DNA from: Verrucomicrobiota bacterium
Lineage (GTDB): Bacteria > Verrucomicrobiota > Verrucomicrobiia > Opitutales > Opitutaceae
DNA length: 64,000 nt
Reading direction: 5' to 3'
NCBI GenBank assembly: GCA_016235555.1
Contig: JACRKC010000095.1
Coordinates: forward strand, 1 to 64,000
Part shown: positions 27,804 to 35,583 of the stretch, in pieces
Layout: the number at the start of each line of letters is the position of its first letter
How positions within the stretch are numbered: the stretch's first letter is position 1
The notes under the pieces: model-generated
What the model saw: only the letters and a program-made list of their open reading frames with translations
Told to the model about the DNA's origin: nothing
The model's database searches: none
Made by a program: the position numbers and the translations under genes

Positions 27804-29018
27804 TCAGTTCGAGGCGAAGAGGCGGCGCAGGCCGGTGACAAAGCCCCCGCCACGACGGGCGGGGGCGGATTTCTCGGCGTGCGCGCTGATGCCGTAATAC
27901 AGCAGTCCCAGCGCCGTGTGATAGCCGGGGTCGCGCAAATTTTCCCGCACCCACGTCGGGGCCTCGCCGAGATGCGCGGTCACGCCGAACACCTTGCTCG
28001 CGGTCTCGGCGATGCCGGCCAGCTTGGCGGTGCCGCCCGTCAGCACGACGCCGGCGGCGCAGCCTTCGGGCGCGAACGCGTTGCCCAGTTTCCGCTTCAC
28101 CACTTCCAGCAACTCCCACGCGCGCACCGACGTGATCTGCTCGATCGTCTGCTGCGGAAACTGGCGGTCGCCGATGGCAAAATTGCCGTCGAGCCAGACC
28201 TTCTGGTTCTTGTCCTTGGTGACGAGGTTGGCGCGGCCGAACCGGAGCTTGAGCTTCTCCGCCTGCACCTCGGTCAGGCGCAAGCCGAGGCTGAGATCGT
28301 TCGTCAGGTGCGTGCCGCCGAGGGGGAGCACACCCGTCGTGTGCGGCGCGCCGTCCCGGTAGAGCACGTAGTCCGTCGTGCCGGCGCCGATGTCGAGCAC
28401 GAGCACCCCATGCTGGCGCTCCTCAGGGGTCGTCACCATGTGGCCCGCCGCGAGGCTCGCCAGGACCAGCTCGCGGACCTTGAGATTGAAGCCGCGGATG
28501 ACGTTGATGCCATCGGCCAGCCGCTCCTCCTGGCCGTGCACGGTCCAGTAACCCACTTCGAGCCGCTGACCCACCAAGCCGTCGGGCGACGACGGCACCA
28601 ACCGGCCGTCGACGCGATACGGGCGGCGGATATGATGCACGACCATGCGGCCGTCGGGCAGCTGCTTCGCCTTGGCCTGATCGCACACCGCCTGGATGTC
28701 ACCGGCGTCGATCACATTGTCGGCGGCGCGCACGGACACCGTGCCCTCGTTGTAGAAGCCCTCCAGGTGCCCGCCCGACTGCGCGAGAAACACGACGTCG
28801 ATCGCCTCGCCCGCTTCGCGCTCGGCCATTTCGAGCGCGGCGTGCGTGCATTCGCTCGCCGCCTTGTTGTCGACGACGCCGCCCTTGATCACCCCGCGCG
28901 ACGCGCACTCGCCGCGACCGATGATGGCGAGTTCGCGGCCGGTGTATTCGCCGACGAGCACGGTGATTTTCGAGGTGCCGATTTCGACGGCGCCGATGAT
29001 GGTGGGTTGGGAGCTCAC
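27804..29018 (-). CDS. ftsA: Cell division protein FtsA
   Basis: 404-residue actin-like ATPase that tethers FtsZ to the membrane. Phosphate-1 motif AVEIGTSKITVLVGE (about 11-25), phosphate-2 VLDIGAGTTDYVLY (about 205-218), the adenosine motif GVVLTGGTAKLAGI and a C-terminal amphipathic, membrane-targeting tail (FVTGLRRLFAS) are all present. The start is a GTG at 29018, 4 bp after the ftsQ stop. The reading frame upstream is open but overlaps ftsQ. Confidence 0.95.
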   Translation of the reverse strand: MSSQPTIIGAVEIGTSKITVLVGEYTGRELAIIGRGECASRGVIKGGVVDNKAASECTHAALEMAEREAGEAIDVVFLAQSGGHLEGFYNEGTVSVRAADNVIDAGDIQAVCDQAKAKQLPDGRMVVHHIRRPYRVDGRLVPSSPDGLVGQRLEVGYWTVHGQEERLADGINVIRGFNLKVRELVLASLAAGHMVTTPEERQHGVLVLDIGAGTTDYVLYRDGAPHTTGVLPLGGTHLTNDLSLGLRLTEVQAEKLKLRFGRANLVTKDKNQKVWLDGNFAIGDRQFPQQTIEQITSVRAWELLEVVKRKLGNAFAPEGCAAGVVLTGGTAKLAGIAETASKVFGVTAHLGEAPTWVRENLRDPGYHTALGLLYYGISAHAEKSAPARRGGGFVTGLRRLFASN

Positions 29019-29022
29019 GGTT

Positions 29023-29985
29023 CTAGTTGGGCGGAGAGAAACGGAAGGTGAAGGCGGACTTGACGGGATCGGCGGCGGCCGGCGCCGGCAACGGCTGCGC
29101 GGCAAACGACACGGGCACTTCACGGCCGAGCGAAAGATCGATGCGCGCCGGCGGCACGGACGCCTTCGCCAGCTGATCCCACACCGCATCCAATTTCGCC
29201 AGCTGGGGGAAAAACTCCCCCTTCGTCCCGAAGACGATCCGGGCGCCCTGCCGCGTGCGGACCTCGATCTCGTCGTCCGCTTCGAGCCCGGCCAGCGACA
29301 CGATCTCCCACGTCGCGAACAACCGCGCGGTCTCCCGCTGCGCGCGTTCCAGCAGATCGGCCACGAGCGGCAGGCCCGCGATCGGCTGGATCCGCCCCTC
29401 CACCCGCGCCAGCCGCGCCGGCGCCAGCCACGGCAGCGCCTCGAGTTTTTCACTCGCGAAACCGGCGCCCTCGAACACCACCCCGTCCTTCGCCACGAGC
29501 AGCGTGCGCACCTCGCCGCCGCCGAGATCGGTGCGCAGGCGGACCACGGGCTCCCGCTCGGCCAGCCGCACTTCGAGCGTATCGGGGAAATTCCGGGTCA
29601 GCGTCGCGGTGCGCACCTGGCCGTGGGCGAGGAGGAGATCGCGCAGCCGGAGCAAATCGAGTTCCATCAACGAGGCGTTCCGCGGCAGCGCGAGCGTGCG
29701 CACCAGCCACGCGGCATCGAGGTGGCCGTCGGTTTTCAGCGCCAGGTGCTTGACCGGCACCGCCTTCGCCGCGGCCGGCATGCGCTTCGGATTTTCCTGG
29801 AGCGAGCGGGCGATTTCCCACACGCCCCAGCCGACCGCCAGCGTCGCCGCGATGAATCCGCCCAGCCGCAGCCCGGACGCGAACAACCGCCACTGTCCCT
29901 CGCGCGACAGCGCGCGCGGTTTGACCGGCTGGGGAATATCCCGCCAGCTGCGCGCATACGGAAGGTTGACGAGGTCGTGGTTCAA
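29023..29985 (-). CDS. ftsQ: Cell division protein FtsQ
   Basis: 320 residues, bitopic: a cytoplasmic N-terminus, one transmembrane helix (about 37-55: LRLGGFIAATLAVGWGVWEIA), then a periplasmic POTRA region (VKHLALKTDGHLDAAWLVRTLAL) and beta domain (FPDTLEVRLAEREPVVRL, LLVAKDGVVFE). It is a scaffold of the divisome linking FtsA/FtsZ to the septal synthases. No ATG or GTG fits. The start chosen is a TTG at 29985 whose bases overlap the ddl TGA stop (TTGA), implying translational coupling. The upstream frame overlaps ddl. Confidence 0.85.
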   Translation of the reverse strand: MNHDLVNLPYARSWRDIPQPVKPRALSREGQWRLFASGLRLGGFIAATLAVGWGVWEIARSLQENPKRMPAAAKAVPVKHLALKTDGHLDAAWLVRTLALPRNASLMELDLLRLRDLLLAHGQVRTATLTRNFPDTLEVRLAEREPVVRLRTDLGGGEVRTLLVAKDGVVFEGAGFASEKLEALPWLAPARLARVEGRIQPIAGLPLVADLLERAQRETARLFATWEIVSLAGLEADDEIEVRTRQGARIVFGTKGEFFPQLAKLDAVWDQLAKASVPPARIDLSLGREVPVSFAAQPLPAPAAADPVKSAFTFRFSPPN

Positions 29986-30917
29986 CGATGGACGGCGGCC
30001 GCCTGGAAACGCCGCAGCGCAGGTGACACCAGCTCCCGGACCAGTCCCGCAAAATCCAGCCCCACGCAGCGTGCGCTCATTGGCAGCAAACTGGTTTCCT
30101 TCATGCCGGGCAGCGTGTTTATTTCCAGCAAAAACGCGTCGCCGGACGCCGGCAGAATGAAGTCGACGCGCGCGTAGTCGCGGCAGCCGCATCCGGCGAA
30201 CGCCGCCTCGGCCGCCCGCTGCACTTGCGCGGTCTGCGCGGGGGCGAGCGGCGCGGGCGCGAGATACTCGGTCGCGCCTTTCGTGTATTTGCTCGCGTAG
30301 TCGTAGACGCCGCTCTTCGGGCGGATCTCCACGATGCCCATCGCCTTGCCGCCGAGCACGCCCACGGACAGTTCGCGTCCGACGAGGCGCGGCTCGATCA
30401 ACCACGAGCCGGCCGTGATGCCGGCGAGCTTCGCGGCCAGTTCGCCCTTCGTCGCGGTCAACGCGAGGCCGACGCTGCTGCCCTCGTTGTTCGGCTTCAC
30501 CACGAGCGCTTCGCCCAGCCGGGCGACCACCGCATCGGCGGCCGGCTTCTGCGCGGCGGTGAACACCACCGCATCCGCGATGCGCACGCCGCGCGTCGCC
30601 GCCGCCTCCTTGGTGCGGGTCTTGTCCATCGTCAGCGCGCTGCCCGCGGCGTCACACCCCGCGTAGTGGATGCCCGCGGCGTCGAGCAGCCGCTGCATGC
30701 CGCCATCCTCCCCGAACGTGCCGTGCAGCGTGGAGAACACCACGTGGCGCCGCGGATCGAGGCCGGCCGGGATGGCGTCGGCGTTGACCTCGACGAGACG
30801 GGTGGGAAACCAGCGGGCCAGCGCGAGGGCGGAGGCCTTGCCGGATCCGAGGGAGACCTCGCGCTCGGCCGACGTGCCGCCGGCGAGGACCGCGATGATG
30901 GGCAGTGTTTCGCTCAT
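29982..30917 (-). CDS. ddl: D-alanine--D-alanine ligase
   Basis: 311-residue cytoplasmic ATP-grasp enzyme making the D-Ala-D-Ala dipeptide added by MurF. Motifs: AGGTSAEREVSLGSG (12-26), STLHGTFGEDGGMQ with the catalytic HG.xGEDG loop, VVKPNNEGSSVG ATP-grasp strand, a YDYASKYTKGAT omega loop, RVDFIL and EINTLPGMKETS metal-binding motif. The Tyr in YDYASKY favours D-Ala over D-lactate specificity, by family knowledge. The ATG overlaps the murB stop (ATGA), and a strong Shine-Dalgarno GGAAGGA lies just upstream. Confidence 0.95.
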   Translation of the reverse strand: MSETLPIIAVLAGGTSAEREVSLGSGKASALALARWFPTRLVEVNADAIPAGLDPRRHVVFSTLHGTFGEDGGMQRLLDAAGIHYAGCDAAGSALTMDKTRTKEAAATRGVRIADAVVFTAAQKPAADAVVARLGEALVVKPNNEGSSVGLALTATKGELAAKLAGITAGSWLIEPRLVGRELSVGVLGGKAMGIVEIRPKSGVYDYASKYTKGATEYLAPAPLAPAQTAQVQRAAEAAFAGCGCRDYARVDFILPASGDAFLLEINTLPGMKETSLLPMSARCVGLDFAGLVRELVSPALRRFQAAAVHR

Positions 30918-31894
30918 AAAACGTCCTTCCAGTCCCCGCCGTAGAGCAACACCTCGGGGGTGAGGTCGATGCCCCGGCGCGCCTGCACCCGCGCGCGCAC
31001 CCGGCGCACGAGCTCGATCACGTCGGCGGCACGCGCGGCGCCGAGGTTGACGATGAAATTCGCGTGCACCGGCGAGACCTGCGCATCGCCGACCCGCTCC
31101 CCCTTGAGCCCGCATTCGTCGATCAGGCGGCCGGCCGAGTGGCCGGGCGGATTTTTGAACACACAACCCGCGCTCGGTTCGCGCGGCTGCGACTCGTGCC
31201 GCTTGTGGGCGTAGGCCTCCATCTGGCGCTTCACCGTGTCGGCCTCGGCCCGCGTCGCCGGACGCAACCACGCTCCGAGCGCGATCGCCTCGTGCAGTTC
31301 CTGGCAATGCCGGTAGTCCACCTGCATCGCCGACCGCGGCAGCGTGCGCACTTCGCCTGCCAGCGTGATGAGCTGCACCGCCTCCACCACGTCGAACATC
31401 CAGCCGCCCATCGCCCCGGCGTTCATGCGCAGCGCGCCGCCCACGGAACCCGGAATTCCTTCGAGAAACTCGAACCCGGCGAGGCCGGCCTTCGCGGCGC
31501 GCCCGCAGAGATTCTTCAGCCGCAGGCCGGCGCCGGCCCACACGCGTCCGTCCGCCTGCGGCTCAAACTGCGTCCACGTCTCGTGCGCCAGCGAAATGAC
31601 GATCCCGTCGACCCCCTCGTCCGGCACCAGCAGGTTTGACCCCCGTCCGAGCAGAAACACCCGGACCCCGGCCGCCGTCGCCGTGCGCAACCCCGCCTGG
31701 AGATCCGTCACGTCCGCCGGCTCGACATAGACGCGCGCCGCGCCGCCGATGCGGATCGTGGTCTTCGCGGCCAGCGGCTCCTCACGCCGGATCTTCGACT
31801 CGGGGGAAAGCCCCGCTCGCAAGCCCGCCACGAGGTCGTCCCATCCCGCTGCGCCGCACCCCGCCGACGGTTCACCCACCGGAGCCCGCGTCAT
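30914..31894 (-). CDS. murB: UDP-N-acetylenolpyruvoylglucosamine reductase MurB
   Basis: 326-residue FAD/NADPH enzyme forming UDP-MurNAc. The FAD-binding segment has KTTIRIGGAARVYVEP (44-59), LLGRGSNLLVPDEGVDG (81-97) and GIPGSVGGALRMNAGAMG (147-164). The substrate-domain motif PSAGCVFKNP (240-249) has Cys244 at the position of the usual catalytic Ser proton donor. SPVHANFIVN and the C-terminal LTPEVLLYG complete a type II MurB. It overlaps ddl by 4 bp downstream. Upstream, the usual murC is missing; instead a palindromic element begins 15 bp before the start codon. Confidence 0.93.
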   Translation of the reverse strand: MTRAPVGEPSAGCGAAGWDDLVAGLRAGLSPESKIRREEPLAAKTTIRIGGAARVYVEPADVTDLQAGLRTATAAGVRVFLLGRGSNLLVPDEGVDGIVISLAHETWTQFEPQADGRVWAGAGLRLKNLCGRAAKAGLAGFEFLEGIPGSVGGALRMNAGAMGGWMFDVVEAVQLITLAGEVRTLPRSAMQVDYRHCQELHEAIALGAWLRPATRAEADTVKRQMEAYAHKRHESQPREPSAGCVFKNPPGHSAGRLIDECGLKGERVGDAQVSPVHANFIVNLGAARAADVIELVRRVRARVQARRGIDLTPEVLLYGGDWKDVL

Positions 31895-31908
31895 GACCGC
31901 CCCTCCCG

Positions 31909-32078
31909 CCCGCCGGGCTTGTCACCCACTGGTGCAGCGCCCCGGAAGCAACGTGACAGCGCAACGCCGGGTAGCTGCGAGCGTGAGCGAGTGGCTCGCC
32001 CGGAAACCACTCGCTCACGCTCGCGGCTACACCCCACGAAATCCCGGTGTCGCTGCACCAAGCGACAAACCGGGCGGG
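31909..32078. repeat. MITE-like palindromic element, copy 2, between murG and murB
   Basis: A 170-bp near-complete palindrome. Outer imperfect arms start CCCGCCGGGCTTGTC and end as its near complement. They run into perfect 10-bp inverted repeats TGGTGCAGCG (31931-31940) and CGCTGCACCA (32051-32060). The inner core arms 31972-31995 and 32008-32031 pair over 24 bp with one mismatch. The central ~125 bp match copy 1 at 1551-1676 in inverted orientation. It occupies the place where murC usually lies in dcw clusters, and as RNA would form a very long hairpin in the operon. Confidence 0.85.
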
Positions 32079-32129
32079 TGCGATCCGTCACGGGAGGCGT
32101 GACCGGGGCCGCCGGACGTGGCGCGGCAT

Positions 32130-33257
32130 TCATGCGGCGATGGCGTGCGCGGCGGGCAGCGGGTTGCGGCCGGGAGCGACGATCTCCTCGAGGTCGCGCA
32201 ACATCAGCTCGAGGGAATTGGCGCGGTCCATGCGCCGGAGGTTGCCGCGGAATTTCCGCAACAACCAGTCGTTGAAGATCACGTCCATGACCTCCTGGTG
32301 CAGGTGCGCGAGGCGGGTCTGCTCGATCACAAGGCCCCCGCCCTGCCGCTCGAAATACTCCGCGTTGGCCCGCTGATGATCATCCGCCGCCTGCGGATAC
32401 GGCACGAGGATCGCGGGCGTCTCGCAGCGGATGAGTTCGGCGAGCGTGCCGGCCCCCGCGCGCGACACGACGAGGTCCGCCGCGGACAGCAGCTCGTTCA
32501 TCCGGTCGCTGAAACTCGCGAAGACCGCGCGCACGACCTGCCCGGCCGGGTTGCGACCCTCGATCGTGCCGTCGCGGCCCTTGCCCAGGCCGGTCACGCA
32601 ATAGACCTGGATGCCCTCGGCCGCGAACTCGCCGAGCCGGCTTCGCACCCAGTCGTTGAGCGCACCGGAGCCCTGGCTGCCGCCGAGGACGACGAGCACG
32701 GGGAGATTTGGTTCCAGGCCGAGCGCGGCCCGCGCGGCCGCCTGCGGCTGGCGCACGAACTCACGGCGCACCGGCAATCCGATGTGGCGCGTGGCCGCCG
32801 GTCGCACCCCCGCGAGGCGAACGCCCGGCGGCAGATAGACGCGGTGCGCCAACCGCCCGAGCCCGCGGATCGCGAGGCCCGGCACGCGATTCGACTCGTG
32901 CAACGACACCGGCACGCCGCACATCCGGCCGGCCGCGATCACCGGGGCCGAGGTGAAACCGCCGAAGCCCACGATGCCGTCGGGCCGCCAGGCGCGCACA
33001 AACCTCACGCAATGCGCAAACGCCTTCGACTGCGTGCCGACGCACCGCAGCAGCGGCACCGGTCGCAGCGAAAACGCCGTGCCCGGCGAGCGCTCGAAGC
33101 GCAGGTGCGGGTATTTCTCCAGCAGCCGGGTGTCGACCTTCTTCATGCTCACGAGCAGCACCGATTCGTGGCCGCGCACCGCCAGCCCTTCGGCGAGGGC
33201 GATGCCCGGGGAAAGGTGCCCGCCCGTGCCGCCGCAGGAGATGAGAAACCGGCTCAT
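32130..33257 (-). CDS. murG: UDP-GlcNAc:lipid I transferase MurG
   Basis: 375-residue peripheral membrane GT28 glycosyltransferase converting lipid I to lipid II. The N-terminal G-loop GGTGGHLSPGIALAEGL (about 9-25), GFGGFTSAPVIAA and HESNRVPGLAIR belong to the acceptor domain. The second G-loop VLGGSQGSGALND (about 201-213), SRAGAGTLAELI and the PYPQAADDHQRANAEYF donor-binding stretch form the UDP-GlcNAc site. The ATG at 33257 directly precedes the first beta strand. The preceding spacer towards ftsW is a heptad inverted repeat. Confidence 0.95.
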   Translation of the reverse strand: MSRFLISCGGTGGHLSPGIALAEGLAVRGHESVLLVSMKKVDTRLLEKYPHLRFERSPGTAFSLRPVPLLRCVGTQSKAFAHCVRFVRAWRPDGIVGFGGFTSAPVIAAGRMCGVPVSLHESNRVPGLAIRGLGRLAHRVYLPPGVRLAGVRPAATRHIGLPVRREFVRQPQAAARAALGLEPNLPVLVVLGGSQGSGALNDWVRSRLGEFAAEGIQVYCVTGLGKGRDGTIEGRNPAGQVVRAVFASFSDRMNELLSAADLVVSRAGAGTLAELIRCETPAILVPYPQAADDHQRANAEYFERQGGGLVIEQTRLAHLHQEVMDVIFNDWLLRKFRGNLRRMDRANSLELMLRDLEEIVAPGRNPLPAAHAIAA

Positions 33258-33263
33258 GACGAG

Positions 33264-33366
33264 GACCGGAGACCAAGGACCAGCGACCAAGGACCCAGGA
33301 AAGACCGAGCCTGCGCCTCGCAATCGATTCCGAGGCCTCCAGTCCCTGGTCCCTGGTCTCTGGTCC
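33264..33366. repeat. Intercistronic heptad inverted repeat (GACCAGG type)
   Basis: Between ftsW and murG, 33264-33298 is five consecutive 7-mers: GACCGGA, GACCAAG, GACCAGC, GACCAAG, GACCCAG. About 40 bp further, 33339-33366 read on the other strand gives GACCAGA, GACCAGG, GACCAGG, GACTGG. The arms can pair into a long stem. The organisation is the same as the CTCAACT junctions at 5314 and 6894, with a different unit sequence. Confidence 0.85.
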
Positions 33367-33375
33367 TTTTCTGGT

Positions 33376-34539
33376 TCACGCGTAGACCTCTCCCATCGCG
33401 CGTTCGCGCTCCGGCAGGGCGGCGCGGCCCCACGTGCGCTGCGTGTTCAGGATGACGCCGAGCAGCAGCCCCATGAGGAGCAAGTTCGACAGGCCCGCGC
33501 TGATGAACGGCAGCGACATCCCCTTGGTCGGAAACACGCCGGTGACCACGCCGATGTTGATCACGGCCTGCACGCAGATGAGCAGGAGGCAGCCGTTGAC
33601 GAGCAGGTAGTGAAACAGGTTCGGCGCGCGCCGCAGATGCACGAGGCCCGCCACGAAAATCAACGCAAAGACCAGCACGGTCCCGAGTGTGAACCAAAGG
33701 CCGAGCTCCTCGCCGACGACCGAGAAGATGAAGTCCGTGTGCGCCTCGGGCAGATAGCTCAGTTGCTGCCGCCCCTGGCCGAGGCCCGCGCCATCGGTCC
33801 CGCCCGCCGCAAACGCGATGAGACCCTGGCGGAGGTGGTAGGATTTTTCCTCGCTGAGAAACTCCGTCATCCGGCGCAGCCGGTTCGGATTGTGCGCGAC
33901 GAGCAGCGCGAAGGCCGAGCCCAGGAGCGCGACGGTCGGCAGGATGAAACGCCATTTCGCCCCCGCGAGGAACAGCAGCACGATGCCCACCGCGGCCATG
34001 AGCGCCGTGGTGCCGAAATCCGGCTCGCAAATCACCGGCAGGGCGAAGGCCCCGATGATCCCGAGCGGATAGAGGAAGCCCCGCTTGAGTTCGCCGATGC
34101 GCGTCTGGTTGAGCGCCAGGTAGTGCGCGAGGCAGAAGACGAGCCCGAGCTTGGCGAATTCGGAAACCTGAAAACGCATGGACGCAAAACCGAGCCAGCG
34201 GCGGCTCCCTTTCACGCTGATGCCGACATGGGGGATCAGCACCAGCACGAGCAGCACGAGCAGTCCGCCCGCGATCCACCACGCGTAGCGGCGCGCGTAG
34301 TCGAGATTCAGGCGGCTCGCGACGAAGCAGAGCGCCCCCGCGGCAAACACCCCGATCACCTGCTTCGTGAGATACTGGTAAGGCACCTCCACGCCCTGCT
34401 TGTTTTTGAACCACGCGCTGGCGCTGAAGAGAATCGACAGCCCGAGAAACGTGAGGCCCAGCGCACACACGGTGATGATCGCCGCGGGGTTGAACAGCGA
34501 ACGGCCTCGGCTGGTGACAGGAGTGTGGGCGGAAGTCAT
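33376..34539 (-). CDS. ftsW: Lipid II polymerase FtsW (SEDS family)
   Basis: 387-residue polytopic protein with about ten transmembrane helices, the septal peptidoglycan glycosyltransferase acting with FtsI. Family motifs include SASAWF in helix 1, RRWLGFASMRFQVSEFAKLGLVFCLAHYL, ICEPDFGTTAL (catalytic-Asp region), the extracellular loop GQGRQQLSYLPEAHTDFIFSVVGEELG and GMSLPFISAGLSNLLLMG. It is followed by murG 118 bp downstream across the heptad repeat and preceded by a LysM gene 24 bp upstream. Confidence 0.95.
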   Translation of the reverse strand: MTSAHTPVTSRGRSLFNPAAIITVCALGLTFLGLSILFSASAWFKNKQGVEVPYQYLTKQVIGVFAAGALCFVASRLNLDYARRYAWWIAGGLLVLLVLVLIPHVGISVKGSRRWLGFASMRFQVSEFAKLGLVFCLAHYLALNQTRIGELKRGFLYPLGIIGAFALPVICEPDFGTTALMAAVGIVLLFLAGAKWRFILPTVALLGSAFALLVAHNPNRLRRMTEFLSEEKSYHLRQGLIAFAAGGTDGAGLGQGRQQLSYLPEAHTDFIFSVVGEELGLWFTLGTVLVFALIFVAGLVHLRRAPNLFHYLLVNGCLLLICVQAVINIGVVTGVFPTKGMSLPFISAGLSNLLLMGLLLGVILNTQRTWGRAALPERERAMGEVYA

Positions 34540-34563
34540 GGCGGTGGCGGCGGCCCCGGGGGC

Positions 34564-35538
34564 TTACGGTTTTTTCGGCGCGGGCACGTCCTCAACCTTG
34601 ATCACCGGCACGGCCGATGAACCCGTGCCGGCGGGCGGGGCGGCCTTGATCGGACTGTCGGGATCGCCCGGCGCGTTGAAGAGCGGCTTGGCCGGCTCGG
34701 CGGCCGGTTTGGCGGCGCCACCCGTCGCGGGCGCCGGCGCCGCGCCTTTGGTCGTGGCCTTTGCGCCCGCCTTGGCCCCGGCGGCCTGCCAGCCGGGGAT
34801 GTCGAGCACCATGCCCGGCCGGATCGAGGCGGGATTCGTGATCTTGTTGGCCACGGCGATGTCGCCGGTCTTCACCCCGTAAATCTTCGCGATCACACTC
34901 AGGGATTCGCCGGCTTTCACCGTATGCTTCAGGCCATCGCCCCCGGCCGGCTTGGCCGCGGGCGCGGCGGAGCTTGAGCTGGCCCCCGTCAGCACCGCGG
35001 TCGATTTCGCCGGCGCGGTCGCCGGCGCAGTCGGTGCTGGCACCGCTTTGGCCGGGATCAGTAGTTTCTGTCCGGGCTGGAGAATGGCGTTGGCCTTGAG
35101 ATTGTTCGCGGCCGCGAGATCGGAGTAACTCAGGTGGTGCTTCGCGGCGATGCTCCACAGGCTGTCACCGGATTTGACCGTGTAGGTCGTGGCCGGCGTG
35201 ACGTCGGCCACGGGCTCGGCGACCAGCGTCGTGGCCGCGGGCGTGTTGGGGCGCGTGGGCATGAAACGGATGCCGCCGCCGGCCGGCGCGGCCGTGGCCG
35301 GCGCGTCGGGATTGAAGGTGATCGGCGCCGCGGCCACCGGCGAATCCGTGGCCGGAAGCGAGACGGTGTTCGACGCGGCCGGCACCGAGATCGACGGAGC
35401 GGGCTCCGCCTTGGCGACGGTGTCGCCGGGTGCGGGCGGCGGCTTCGTGGTCGTGCTGCAGCCGGGATTCGCAAAGATCAAGAGGAGGGCAACCACGTGG
35501 ATGCCGACGACGGCGCCGAATATCTGTAGAATTTTCAT
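34564..35538 (-). CDS. LysM-domain envelope protein in the dcw cluster
   Basis: 324 residues: an N-terminal hydrophobic segment (about 5-24) serving as signal or anchor, a Pro/Ala/Thr-rich linker, LysM 1 (about 118-163: TYTVKSGDSLWSIAAKHHLSYSDLAAANNL), a second low-complexity linker, LysM 2 (about 205-250: KHTVKAGESLSVIAKIYGVKTGDIAVANKI) and a Pro-rich tail. LysM modules bind GlcNAc-containing glycans, so it probably attaches to peptidoglycan. A Cys at residue 27 (ANPGC) looks like a lipobox but has Pro at -2, so lipidation is doubtful. It sits between murD and ftsW, a place for a septal or cell-wall accessory role. Confidence 0.82.
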   Translation of the reverse strand: MKILQIFGAVVGIHVVALLLIFANPGCSTTTKPPPAPGDTVAKAEPAPSISVPAASNTVSLPATDSPVAAAPITFNPDAPATAAPAGGGIRFMPTRPNTPAATTLVAEPVADVTPATTYTVKSGDSLWSIAAKHHLSYSDLAAANNLKANAILQPGQKLLIPAKAVPAPTAPATAPAKSTAVLTGASSSSAAPAAKPAGGDGLKHTVKAGESLSVIAKIYGVKTGDIAVANKITNPASIRPGMVLDIPGWQAAGAKAGAKATTKGAAPAPATGGAAKPAAEPAKPLFNAPGDPDSPIKAAPPAGTGSSAVPVIKVEDVPAPKKP

Positions 35539-35583
35539 GGCAGGAGGAGGGACGAAGGAGCGGAGGATGGGCGGGGACGGCGG

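Noticed and set aside
31895-32129. Remnant of murC
   Set aside because: The 235-bp spacer is almost entirely palindromic element. No Mur ligase motif is readable in any frame.
34564-35538. Lipoprotein assignment of the LysM protein
   Set aside because: The candidate lipobox ANPGC has Pro at -2, atypical for lipobox processing. A membrane anchor or signal peptide is equally possible.
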